Assembly: GCF_000332175.1 (NCBI RefSeq)
Contig: NZ_KB235914.1
Coordinates: 441,966 to 505,965, forward strand
DNA from: Pseudanabaena sp. PCC 6802
GTDB taxonomy: Bacteria > Cyanobacteriota > Cyanobacteriia > Pseudanabaenales > Pseudanabaenaceae
Reading direction: 5' to 3'
DNA length: 64,000 nucleotides
This document shows, piece by piece, positions 54,105 through 62,543 of this stretch. The number at the start of each line of letters is the position of its first letter. Positions within the stretch are counted from its first letter, which is position 1. Made by a program: the position numbers and the translations under genes. A model generated the notes under the pieces. The model worked only from the letters and a program-made list of their open reading frames with translations. It searched no databases and was not told where the DNA came from.

Positions 54105-55112
54105 TTGAAGCATATCGTTCTTACCGATCCTACTCTAAAGGGGTTTGAATATGGCGTACTACAAGATTTTAAAGAAGAAATAATTCGTGTCACTAGCGGT
54201 CATCCTGTTGTCATGCCGAGGCGGAAATTCCCAAAGTTAATTGAAGCTCGACTCGGACACGGTACTAGGTACGGAGGGTTGCGCAAATTAATTCCCAAAA
54301 TTGAGTGCGATCTAAAGGCAGATGTACTTTGGGTTGTCCTTATGGGGGCAGAAAACTTTTCCCTCGACCTGTTCAAAAACTGGGATCGGCATATTGGAAT
54401 TAAGATCCTCTACATATTTGATACTTTTGAAAGCCAACTACCTTCAATTCGTCGAGTTTTACAGTCGTCAAAATGGGATCTTGCGATCGCTTCTTTTCAT
54501 GGAGCTTTACCTTTTTTAGAAGAACAAACTCAACAAAAATGGCATGCTATACCACAAGGAGTAAAACTCGATCGATTTCAGCCAGTTAGTAAAGATGAGA
54601 AGCTTATTGACTTTTCTGCCTATGGCCGTCGACTAGAAAAGGTTCATAACAGTATCAAAGAGTATTGTTGGCAAACGGGGAAGTACTATGACTATACAAC
54701 TACATCGACTGTGCAACCGCATCTAGATCCTCTAGAGAGCTATAGACACTATGCTTGGCACCTTAGCCACAGTTTTTTTACATTCTCCTGGCCAGTAGAG
54801 TTAACAAATCCTAAAAGAGTTCTAACGTATAGCCCGATTACCTGCAGATGGTTTGAAGCGGCTGCTAGTGGAACTGTTATACTTGGGCAAGCGCCTCAAG
54901 ACCCTGAATTCGAAAAATTGTTTGGTTCTGATTTAGTAATTCCCATCGATTATACAAGCTGCCAGGAGAAGCTAAGAAGCGTCTGGGAGGAACTGTGGGA
55001 GAATCGAGACAGTTATTTCCAGTCAGCACTAAACGCTAGAGAAAAATTACTTGAAAAGTGGAGTTGGGAAAGTCGGATACGGGAAATTTTAGAGCTAGTT
55101 AATTTAGGTTAG
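54105..55112 (+). CDS. Glycosyltransferase family 1-like protein
   Basis: A 335-residue protein that probably starts with TTG at 54105, with AAGGA 7-8 bases upstream; no ATG is well placed. The N-terminal half is not typical (RVTSGHPVVMPRRKFPKLIEARLG; DVLWVVLMGAENFSLDL). The C-terminal part has RWFEAAASGTVILGQAPQDPEFEKLFGSDLVIPI and ALNAREKLLEKWSWESRIREIL, the pattern of GT-B proteins in which the donor-binding region is recognised by the A-A-x-G-x-x block. It lies 32 bases after the GT4 gene. Confidence 0.78.
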   Translation: MKHIVLTDPTLKGFEYGVLQDFKEEIIRVTSGHPVVMPRRKFPKLIEARLGHGTRYGGLRKLIPKIECDLKADVLWVVLMGAENFSLDLFKNWDRHIGIKILYIFDTFESQLPSIRRVLQSSKWDLAIASFHGALPFLEEQTQQKWHAIPQGVKLDRFQPVSKDEKLIDFSAYGRRLEKVHNSIKEYCWQTGKYYDYTTTSTVQPHLDPLESYRHYAWHLSHSFFTFSWPVELTNPKRVLTYSPITCRWFEAAASGTVILGQAPQDPEFEKLFGSDLVIPIDYTSCQEKLRSVWEELWENRDSYFQSALNAREKLLEKWSWESRIREILELVNLG

Positions 55113-55129
55113 CTCACTTAGGTAGGAGC

Positions 55130-55286
55130 TATAGCGGTTTTCAGATGAAAACGAGAAGGGGGTTTGGGGGCGTTGCCCCCAAGAAGGGGAGGCAGGGCGG
55201 TCTTGGGGGTTACCCGCTAGAGCCACTGCCGTGTGGAACCCCTTCACCCCGTCAATCAAACCTGTTCTCAATTGAAAAACGCTATA
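55130..55286 (+). repeat. Repeat family B, long form, copy 4
   Basis: 157 bp, nearly identical to the inverted copy at 62275-62431. Ends TATAGCGGTTTTCAGATG and CAATTGAAAAACGCTATA. It starts 17 bases after the preceding stop codon. Confidence 0.92.
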
Positions 55287-55377
55287 TTGTTACTACATAC
55301 CTTTTCTAAGTTTTACCGGAATTACTAAAATAACGATCCCGAAATGCTGTAAATATTTGAAGATTGCAACTTGACTA

Positions 55378-56556
55378 ATGCTACGTTTAGCTTACTTTGT
55401 CTCCCATCCAATTCAATATCAGGCACCTTTGCTGCGGCTAATTGCAACAGAGCCAGATATCGATCTAAAAGTTTTTTTTTACAGCGACTTTTCTTTGAAG
55501 TCGTATAAAGATCCAGGCTTTGGAAGATCGATCTCGTGGGACATCCCATTGACAGACGGTTACAAGCACCATTTTTTGCATTGCTGGGGTAGTAGCAAAT
55601 ATCAAGGTATGTTACACCAGCCATTTGCTCGGGATATTTTTCAACAATTACAACATGGAAAGTTCGATATTGTCTGGGTGCATGGTTGGTCGTGGTTCTG
55701 TAGTTTACAAGCTGTCATCGCAGCTAATAAATTGGGAATTCCAGTCTTGATGCGGGGAGATTCTAATAGTGTCAGCGAACCAACAAATACGTTGAAAAGA
55801 CAGGTGAAAAAACTTTTTTTGAGCTGGCTGTTTAAAAAAGTAGCGGGATTCCTTACCGTTGGTACTTCTAATCGTCAGTTTTATCAAAACTATGGAGTCG
55901 ATCGCGATCGCTTGTTTTTTTTACCCTATGCGGTTGACAATGAATATTTTCAGCAACGAGCGTCGATCGCTAGTACCAATCGTGAAGAACTGCGCAAATC
56001 TCTTAATTTAGAGGCAGGAAGACCGATAATTCTTTATGCTGCCAAGCTTGTTGATGTCAAGCGTCCCCAGGATTTGCTCGCAGCTTATCAACTGCTATCA
56101 ACCGATGGAGTTCAAGAACCCGAACCTTATTTATTGTTTGTGGGAGATGGGATGTTACGCCCGACTTTGGAAGCGCAGGCAAGGTCAACAAACTGGCAGT
56201 CAATTCGCTTCCTAGGTTTTTGGAACCAGTCAGAAATACCAGCAATCTACGATCTGTGCGATGTTTTTGTCCTACCCTCAAGGTTTGAACCTTGGGGATT
56301 GGTAATTAATGAGGTCATGAATGCAAAGAGGGCAGTAGTCGTAAGCGATCGCGTTGGGTGTGCTCCCGATCTGGTAAAAGATGAGCAAAACGGACGGGTT
56401 TTTCCAGTTGGAGATGTTAAGGCTTTGGCTGAAGCTATGCGTTGGGCGATCGCACACCACGAATCAGCCGGAGAAAGCAGTTTTGAACTGATTCAACAGT
56501 GGAGCTTTCAGGAAGATATTCGCGGACTCAAACAAGCTATGGCGTTTTTCAATTGA
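55378..56556 (+). CDS. Glycosyltransferase, GT4 family
   Basis: A 392-residue GT-B enzyme. N-terminus: AYFVSHPIQYQAPLLRLIA, followed by WVHGWSWFCSLQAVIAANKLGIPVLMRGDSNS. C-terminal: RPIILYAAKLVDVKRPQDLLAAYQLL, LLFVGDGMLRPTLEAQA and FVLPSRFEPWGLVINEVMNAKRAVVVSDRVGCAPDLV with the E-x7-E-like pair. The last codons (MAFFN and stop) are formed by the end of a family B repeat at 56538, so the original C-terminus may have been slightly different. Confidence 0.92.
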   Translation: MLRLAYFVSHPIQYQAPLLRLIATEPDIDLKVFFYSDFSLKSYKDPGFGRSISWDIPLTDGYKHHFLHCWGSSKYQGMLHQPFARDIFQQLQHGKFDIVWVHGWSWFCSLQAVIAANKLGIPVLMRGDSNSVSEPTNTLKRQVKKLFLSWLFKKVAGFLTVGTSNRQFYQNYGVDRDRLFFLPYAVDNEYFQQRASIASTNREELRKSLNLEAGRPIILYAAKLVDVKRPQDLLAAYQLLSTDGVQEPEPYLLFVGDGMLRPTLEAQARSTNWQSIRFLGFWNQSEIPAIYDLCDVFVLPSRFEPWGLVINEVMNAKRAVVVSDRVGCAPDLVKDEQNGRVFPVGDVKALAEAMRWAIAHHESAGESSFELIQQWSFQEDIRGLKQAMAFFN

Positions 56557-56644
56557 AAACAGGTTTTATCGGCGGGGTGAAGGGGGTGAAACCCCTTCCT
56601 AGGGGCGTTTTTCCCTACTTTTCCCAATCTAAAAACCGGTATAT
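56538..56644 (-). repeat. Repeat family B, degenerate copy 5
   Basis: 107 bp. Ends TATGGCGTTTTTCAATTG and AAAAACCGGTATA; the core is worn (AAGGGGGTGAAACCCCTT) and hairpin 1 is changed to AGGGGCGTTTTTCCCT. It overlaps the 3' end of the GT4 gene. Confidence 0.8.
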
Positions 56645-56669
56645 AAATTTCTTGCAGGTGACAGCTTAG

Positions 56670-57692
56670 ATGAAAAAAGTCTTGATTGTCGGCCAAGCGC
56701 TGGAAGTAGGACGTACTGAGGAAGTTTACGGGCGTGGCTTTTCAGCTTTTGGTTGTGAAGTGCAGCATTTTACGTGGACAGAGTCTAAACCCAGCCTATT
56801 TCCCAATTCGTTACTGAATAGAGCTGCCTGGCGAGTGGCATGGCAACCACTGGCAAAACTGGCAAATCAGAAGTTAGTGAAGATGGCAGATCGATTTCAA
56901 CCAGATTTAACTTTAGTGATTTCACCGCTTTTGCTCCACCCCGATAGCATTCTGGCTATTAAACAGCATGGCTTAGCCTTTGTATTTTTTACAGATAATC
57001 CCGTAGATGCTCATCGTACTCACACTAATTCTTGGGTGCGGCGCGGGTTTCCCCTATGGGATGCGGCTTTCATTTGGAGTCAAGAGCTGGTCGATCGCTT
57101 GTTAGCAAATGGAGTTAAACGAGCTTTCTTCCACCCTTTTTGTAGCGATCTGGAATATCATTTTCCCAAGCGGCAGCAAAATCCAATTTATGATGTCGCA
57201 TTTATTGGGAACTGGGATGCTAGCCGCAAGCGAGAGCAGTATTTAAAGGCGATTGCTAACTATCGCTTGGGACTATGGGGATCTAACTATTGGAATACTC
57301 ACTGTCAAGAACCCGCGCTCAAAGGTTTATGCCAAGGGATGTGTAGTTATCAAGAAATTCCAGAAGTATTAGGCTCTGCTAAAATCGGCCTCAATATTTT
57401 GCGCCCCCAAAATGAAGACGGGCACAATATTAGAACATACGAAATTCCAGCGACAAGGACGCTAATGCTCAGCGAACGCAGCAGTACGTTACTGAAATTA
57501 TTTGGAGAAGATAGGGAAGCAGTGTATTTTTCTCATCCTGATGAATTAAAACAAAAGGTAGACTACCTTTTGCAAAATCCTGCCCTCATGACATCCATTG
57601 CAGAAGCAGGATATAAAAAAGCCCTGGAGAATACAATTTCAGCAAGAATCGAAGAAAATTTCCAAATATACGAGCAAATCAAAAATAATTAG
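56670..57692 (+). CDS. CgeB-like glycosyltransferase
   Basis: A 340-residue GT-B type protein. MKKVLIVGQALEVGRTEEVYGRGFSAFGCEVQHF is the N-terminal nucleotide fold; the middle has LAFVFFTDNPVDAHRTHTN and DVAFIGNWDASRKREQYLKAI. The C-terminal donor-binding block is EDGHNIRTYEIPATRTLMLSERSSTLLKLFGEDREAVYFSHPDELKQKVDYLL, typical of CgeB/Glyco_trans_1_2 proteins. The ATG at 56670 is 25 bases after the repeat. Substrate unknown. Confidence 0.88.
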   Translation: MKKVLIVGQALEVGRTEEVYGRGFSAFGCEVQHFTWTESKPSLFPNSLLNRAAWRVAWQPLAKLANQKLVKMADRFQPDLTLVISPLLLHPDSILAIKQHGLAFVFFTDNPVDAHRTHTNSWVRRGFPLWDAAFIWSQELVDRLLANGVKRAFFHPFCSDLEYHFPKRQQNPIYDVAFIGNWDASRKREQYLKAIANYRLGLWGSNYWNTHCQEPALKGLCQGMCSYQEIPEVLGSAKIGLNILRPQNEDGHNIRTYEIPATRTLMLSERSSTLLKLFGEDREAVYFSHPDELKQKVDYLLQNPALMTSIAEAGYKKALENTISARIEENFQIYEQIKNN

Positions 57693-57719
57693 CTGACCTT
57701 ACGTGAACGACAATAAAGA

Positions 57720-58865
57720 ATGAAAGTTGTTATCTCAGTATGGGGAAGATTTCATGCCTTTAATTTGGCTCAGCAACTGCAAAAAAGAGGACATTTACAA
57801 CAATTAATTTCCACTTATCCAAGTTTTGCAATTACCAAGTATGGTATCGACAGTCAGTTAATTCATTCTATATGGCATCTGGAACTTTTATGCCGCAGTT
57901 GGCAGCGCTTACCAGTTCGGTTGAGAGGCGATCGCAATTTACAGCTTTGGTTTGCAGAGCAATTCGATCGCTCAGTTACAAATTATTTGTCGCCAGGTTT
58001 TGACTTGTTTGTAGGTTGGTCTGGATTTAACTTCCGGTCGTTGCAGAAGGCTAAAGAAATAGGCGCAAAAACAGTAATTGAGCGAGGTAGCAGTCACATG
58101 CTTTACCAAACAGAAATCCTCAAAGCAGAATACGAACGATGGGGATTAAAATTTACTGCGACACATCCTGGGATATACGAAAGAGAAATCGAGTCCTATG
58201 GTGAAGCTGACCGAATAGCCGTTCCCAGTCTATTCGTAAAACGCACTTTTTTGCAGCAGGGAATAACCGAAAACAAGTTAATCCACGTTCCCTATGGCAC
58301 CTCTCTATCAGAATTTTATCCAGTTCCTAAAGAAGATACTATTTTTCGGGTCATACACTGCGGGGCACTATCCCTGCGTAAGGGCGTACAGTATTTATTG
58401 CAAGCTTTTTCCGAATTAAATCTGCCCGATGCCGAACTGTGGCTTGTCGGTTCGATCGCTCCAGAGATAAAGCCATTTTTAGCTAAATATCATAGCGATC
58501 GCATCCTTTATAAAGGTACGCACCCTCAAAATCGCTTGCGCTGGTTTTATTCTCAGTGTTCGGTATTTTGCCTTGCCTCTATTGAAGAAGGTTTGGCTAT
58601 GGTGCAAGCACAGGCTATGGCGTGCGGCCTACCTGTAGTTCATACAACCAATACAGGGGGAGATGATATCGTGCGAGATGGGATGGATGGTTTTTGCATA
58701 CCGATTCGGGATGTAGAAGCTTTGAAAGAAAAAATACTTTTTTTCTACGATCGCTCTGATCGGCGAAATGAGATGGGAAGAAATGCCTTAGAGCGGGCGC
58801 GCAAGTCACTATCTTGGGATGACTATGGTGAAAAGATTGTCCGTGCCTATCTAGAAACCTTTTAG
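57720..58865 (+). CDS. Glycosyltransferase, GT4 family
   Basis: A 381-residue GT-B enzyme. N-terminal: VISVWGRFHAFNLAQQLQKRGHLQQLISTYPSFAI, a subfamily with the HAFNLAQQL motif. Middle: TVIERGSSHMLYQTEIL. C-terminal: IHCGALSLRKGVQYLLQAF, LYKGTHPQNRLRWFYSQCSVFCLASIEEGLAMVQAQAMACGLPVVHTTNTGGDDIV with E-E and the distal acceptor region. It lies 27 bases after the CgeB-like gene and is followed after 5 bases by a B repeat. Confidence 0.92.
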   Translation: MKVVISVWGRFHAFNLAQQLQKRGHLQQLISTYPSFAITKYGIDSQLIHSIWHLELLCRSWQRLPVRLRGDRNLQLWFAEQFDRSVTNYLSPGFDLFVGWSGFNFRSLQKAKEIGAKTVIERGSSHMLYQTEILKAEYERWGLKFTATHPGIYEREIESYGEADRIAVPSLFVKRTFLQQGITENKLIHVPYGTSLSEFYPVPKEDTIFRVIHCGALSLRKGVQYLLQAFSELNLPDAELWLVGSIAPEIKPFLAKYHSDRILYKGTHPQNRLRWFYSQCSVFCLASIEEGLAMVQAQAMACGLPVVHTTNTGGDDIVRDGMDGFCIPIRDVEALKEKILFFYDRSDRRNEMGRNALERARKSLSWDDYGEKIVRAYLETF

Positions 58866-58870
58866 ATAAA

Positions 58871-58983
58871 TATAGCGGTTTTCAGATCAGAACAAGTAGG
58901 GGGTTTGGGGGCGTTGCCCCCAAGAAGGGGTTCCACCCCTTCACCCCATCAATAAAACCCGTTCTCAATTGAAAAGTGCTATA
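58871..58983 (+). repeat. Repeat family B, short form, copy 6
   Basis: 113 bp with perfect hairpins GGGGGC-GTT-GCCCCC and GAAGGGG-TTCCA-CCCCTTC; ends TATAGCGGTTTTCAGATC and CAATTGAAAAGTGCTATA. It begins 5 bases after a stop codon. Confidence 0.9.
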
Positions 58984-59037
58984 TATAGTTAGGAATAAAT
59001 TTGTCTATCGACATGCAAGTACGCAATAACCCAATTA

Positions 59038-60042
59038 TTGCTCCGGCAGCCTGAGATATTACAGGAGATACGGTTGTTTCAAGGGTCACTACCTAAAAAA
59101 TGCAGGCTGTATTATTGCCGGAGCAATAATCTAAGTAATGATAGTTACTTTGACATTGAGAACGAAACATTATACTGTGGGTGGAATGCTGGCTTCTTCT
59201 CCAATTGTAGCATTGCTTTTAGAAGTCTAATCGACCTGTTCAACAGAAATATAACACCAAAAAAGATCGATTTCTCAAATAGCTTCCATAGTTATAAAAC
59301 AAAAGCACAAATTAATAAAAATCTAGATTTATTTCCATATTATTTCTCAGTAGACGATCGCTTCCAAATTCCACGCAACAGAAAGATTCGTAAGCCTCTC
59401 ACCCATGGCATTTATCAAAATTTGGATTACTATTCTTTCAGTCCTTTTATGCAAAAGTACTTTAACTTGAGCAGCCATATTCTAGATATTCAGAGCGCGT
59501 TAATTGAAAAATATAAGTTCGATCCGGCAAAAATAATTGCTGTTGTCTATAGGGGTACAGATAAATATCAAGAGGTTAACCTGGCAAACCCGCAGTTGTA
59601 TTTAAATAAGGCTGAGGCAATTTTAAAGCAAAATACAGGGTTTAAAGTATTAATCCAAACAGATCAAAAGCAGGTTAGAGATTTGTTCATCGATCGCTTT
59701 GGAGAACAGTGTTTGTTTTTTGAGGAAATGTCAGTTACAGAAGGCAAAATTGGCTTACATTTGCTTGATGAAGATTGTCTTGGCTTGAATAAGTTTGAAT
59801 TCGGGAAAACGATCTTAGCAGTTACCCATTTAATCGCAAAATGTAAATTCATAGTTAACCACACAGGTAACATGGCGCTTTGGATCTGCTTATTTCGAGG
59901 CAATGCACGCAATATGTTTCAGTTTGACCGAAAAGGAAACTTTGTATCTCGTTTCTATTGGATAAAATATTATCCAGAACTGTTTGTTGATGGGCTGAGA
60001 ATTTTTTACTCCTCGCTGACAGATAAAAAGAGCGATCGCTAA
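59038..60042 (+). CDS. Fucosyltransferase-like protein (GT23/O-FucT superfamily type)
   Basis: A 334-residue protein whose best available start is TTG at 59038; no ATG lies in frame before about residue 139. The frame is open only back to 58999, just past the repeat, so the N-terminus may have been changed by the repeat insertion. Motifs: AVVYRGTDKYQEV (the R-G-T-D that in NodZ/FUT8-like enzymes contacts GDP-fucose), KVLIQTDQKQVRDLFIDRFG and the distal FIVNHTGNMALWICLFRGN. These suggest a fucosyltransferase of the GT23-like fold. A 15-bp inverted repeat brackets the start region. Donor sugar is inferred. Confidence 0.7.
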   Translation: MLRQPEILQEIRLFQGSLPKKCRLYYCRSNNLSNDSYFDIENETLYCGWNAGFFSNCSIAFRSLIDLFNRNITPKKIDFSNSFHSYKTKAQINKNLDLFPYYFSVDDRFQIPRNRKIRKPLTHGIYQNLDYYSFSPFMQKYFNLSSHILDIQSALIEKYKFDPAKIIAVVYRGTDKYQEVNLANPQLYLNKAEAILKQNTGFKVLIQTDQKQVRDLFIDRFGEQCLFFEEMSVTEGKIGLHLLDEDCLGLNKFEFGKTILAVTHLIAKCKFIVNHTGNMALWICLFRGNARNMFQFDRKGNFVSRFYWIKYYPELFVDGLRIFYSSLTDKKSDR

Positions 60043-60052
60043 AGGATTATAG

Positions 60053-61009
60053 ATGCATCCACACTCTCAATTCTTAGTTTATCCCCAATTACCCAGGGCA
60101 GGTTTAGGCAATATGCTTCTGGTATGGGCGAGGGCAATTTTATTTGCCCATATTAATAGTTTTCCTATTGTTACACCTGCTTGGGGTCAGTTTGCGATCG
60201 GGCCTTATTTAAGGGGCGAACGGGATAAGAGGTATTACGGCCATCTATTTTCTCGCAGAAATTATGTATCCAGGTTTACTTATTTATTAGCGAGTTTAAA
60301 GAAACCACACGTTCACAATAATCCGGCTATATCCAAGCTAGAACTACCCGATTTAGAATTTCAAGCATCAGGCTATCATCTATTTATTTTTAACCAATTA
60401 CCCCATTGGAGTGACTTCTTCGTAGATTTAAAAGAGCATCAACCGATCGTCAAAGATAAATTACTCTCAAGCATTCGCCCATCCGTACTTGCAGCTATTT
60501 CTAAGCGATCTGCACCCCAAATTGGCGTGCATATTCGCATGGGTGACTTTAGAACTCTGAAACCGGGAGATGATTTTACCCAATTAGGTGGCGTGCGCAC
60601 CCCTTTTAGCTGGTTCATTAGGGTTATCGATACTATTAGGGAAATAGCTGGTTGTGACGTGCCTGTAACTATATTTTCAGATGGCCGCGATTGCGAGCTA
60701 AGCGAACTGCTAAAACTTCCCCAAGCGTGTCGCGCTCCCACTACCTCTGCCCTATCCGATATGCTCACTTTGTCAAAAAGTAAGCTTTTGATTGCTTCTA
60801 GTGGCAGTACGTTTAGCTATTGGGCTTCATATTTAGGACAGTGTCCTACTATATGGCATCCAGCACATTTTCACGGAGGAGTGTTTCCACAAGATGTCAG
60901 CCAGATCAAATTTGAAGGGGGCTTCGATCCTCAGTCAACGAGCGTTCCAGATTTACTGATTCATAACCTCAGATCGGCATTTAAAGCTTCCTATAGCAGT
61001 CTGAAATGA
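60053..61009 (+). CDS. Alpha-1,2-fucosyltransferase-like protein (GT11)
   Basis: A 318-residue protein. PQLPRAGLGNMLLVWARAILFA is the N-terminal G-L-G-N motif of GT11; APQIGVHIRMGDFRTL corresponds to the donor-binding H-x-R-x-x-D; the C-terminal SDMLTLSKSKLLIASSGSTFSYWASYLGQCPTIWHP is the third conserved block. It starts 10 bases after the preceding gene, so the two fucosyltransferase-like genes are coupled. They suggest that the glycan contains fucose or another deoxyhexose. Confidence 0.86.
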   Translation: MHPHSQFLVYPQLPRAGLGNMLLVWARAILFAHINSFPIVTPAWGQFAIGPYLRGERDKRYYGHLFSRRNYVSRFTYLLASLKKPHVHNNPAISKLELPDLEFQASGYHLFIFNQLPHWSDFFVDLKEHQPIVKDKLLSSIRPSVLAAISKRSAPQIGVHIRMGDFRTLKPGDDFTQLGGVRTPFSWFIRVIDTIREIAGCDVPVTIFSDGRDCELSELLKLPQACRAPTTSALSDMLTLSKSKLLIASSGSTFSYWASYLGQCPTIWHPAHFHGGVFPQDVSQIKFEGGFDPQSTSVPDLLIHNLRSAFKASYSSLK

Positions 61010-61073
61010 TTCGCTCAAATTAGCAGCGACCAGCTATCAGCTATCGGCGAAGCAATTTACAACTCAGCTCCTC

Positions 61074-62273
61074 ATGATTTTTCAGGTTAGAACAATGGGT
61101 AAAAAAAGTATTGGGATAGTTATCTATGCCAATCCCGACTACTATCCGCCAACAGTCAACGCCGTACATTTATTATCGCAATATTTTGATATAGTTTTAA
61201 TCGGGCGCAATCAAGATCCTCCCGATCGCGAATATCCCGATAATGTTAAAGTCTACCGACTGGGGGAATACACAACGGTACGGGAACGAGAGCAGATAAG
61301 TGCTAAAGCCAAGCTTTGGGAATATATCAACTTTGTGGCTCGATCGCGACATCTTCTCAAAGGAGTATCCCTCATTTATGCTTACGATCCATTTGGCTAT
61401 ATCGCATCTTGCATTTGTCAATTGCGATTGGGACAGAAACTTCCACTAGTCTACCAATGTCATGAAATTAGCGATCGCCTGGCTCCTCTCTCTTCCTTGA
61501 CAGGACTAGTTCAGCGAGCCGAACGAGCCTGGATAGATAAAGCTGATGTTATTATTTTCCCTGACAAAGACCGAGCGATATTTTTCCAGCAACAGGCAGC
61601 GAATCTTAAAAAGGAACCGCTAATTGTTCCTAATTTCCCTTTAAAAGCTTATTTTAAAATTTCAGAAGATTGGAATTTGTTAATTGAGAAACGTCGATCC
61701 CATATTACGCTCTTCTACAGAGGCTCCATCTCAGATAGCAGTGCCATGTTGGAAAGTATAACTGCAGCCTCCTTTTTAGATATAGACGTTAATATTAAAT
61801 TTGTGGGGTTCCTTACCGCTCCTAATGCGGAAAAGCTGATCGGCTGGGTGGAACAGATGAAAATGTCAGACAGTTTTTCCTATTTAGGTACCCTACCTTA
61901 TCAAGATTTACAACCTCTTACATTGGCTGCAACAATAGGCTTTGCTCTCTACAAAAGTACTCATTTCGATCGCTTAGCTTGCGTGACTGCTTGCAATAAA
62001 ATATACGAGTACGCAGCTTGTGGCTTACCTGCGATCGTGAGCGATTTCCCTAATTATCGGAAATATCTTAGTAATGAGACTTGGGTGCGCTTTGCCGATC
62101 CCAACAACCCTGAATCCATTGCTTCTGCTATTCGGGATATCTTGAGCGACTTTGAGAATTATCAGACAATGTGTTTAGCAGCTAGAAAGGCATTTGAAGA
62201 AAGGTATAATTACGAGTCAGCTTTTTCTCCTCTGCATGCAAAAATAGACGAACTGATTAGATATTCCAAATAA
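61074..62273 (+). CDS. Glycosyltransferase, GT4-like
   Basis: A 399-residue GT-B protein; the ATG at 61095 (MGKKSIGIVIYANPDYYPP) is an equally good or better start because the Rossmann strand follows at once. Motifs: LIYAYDPFGYIASCICQL, LVYQCHEISDRLAPL, and the C-terminal FALYKSTHFDRLACVTACNKIYEYAACGLPAIVSDFPNYRKYL, in which the usual E-x7-E is reduced to one Glu. It is followed after 1 base by a long B repeat. Substrate unknown. Confidence 0.85.
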   Translation: MIFQVRTMGKKSIGIVIYANPDYYPPTVNAVHLLSQYFDIVLIGRNQDPPDREYPDNVKVYRLGEYTTVREREQISAKAKLWEYINFVARSRHLLKGVSLIYAYDPFGYIASCICQLRLGQKLPLVYQCHEISDRLAPLSSLTGLVQRAERAWIDKADVIIFPDKDRAIFFQQQAANLKKEPLIVPNFPLKAYFKISEDWNLLIEKRRSHITLFYRGSISDSSAMLESITAASFLDIDVNIKFVGFLTAPNAEKLIGWVEQMKMSDSFSYLGTLPYQDLQPLTLAATIGFALYKSTHFDRLACVTACNKIYEYAACGLPAIVSDFPNYRKYLSNETWVRFADPNNPESIASAIRDILSDFENYQTMCLAARKAFEERYNYESAFSPLHAKIDELIRYSK

Positions 62274-62274
62274 A

Positions 62275-62431
62275 TATAGCGTTTTTCAATTGAGAACAGG
62301 TTTTATTGATGGGGTGAAGGGGTTCCACACGGCAGTGGCTCTAGCGGGTAACCCCCAAGACCGCCCTGCCTCCCCTTCTTGGGGGCAACGCCCCCAACCC
62401 CCCTTCTCGTTTTCATCTGAAAACCGCTATA
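62275..62431 (-). repeat. Repeat family B, long form, copy 7
   Basis: 157 bp in the opposite orientation to the copy at 55130-55286, with only a handful of differences. It begins 2 bases after the GT4 stop codon. Confidence 0.92.
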
Positions 62432-62543
62432 TCGCAACGGCTGAAATGCTAGCTAATACTAGCTATAGCAACCCCAAATGATGCGTGCAAGTTAGCGGTC
62501 AGCGATCGACGGGGAAATTTTACAACTCAGATAGGAGTGCTAT

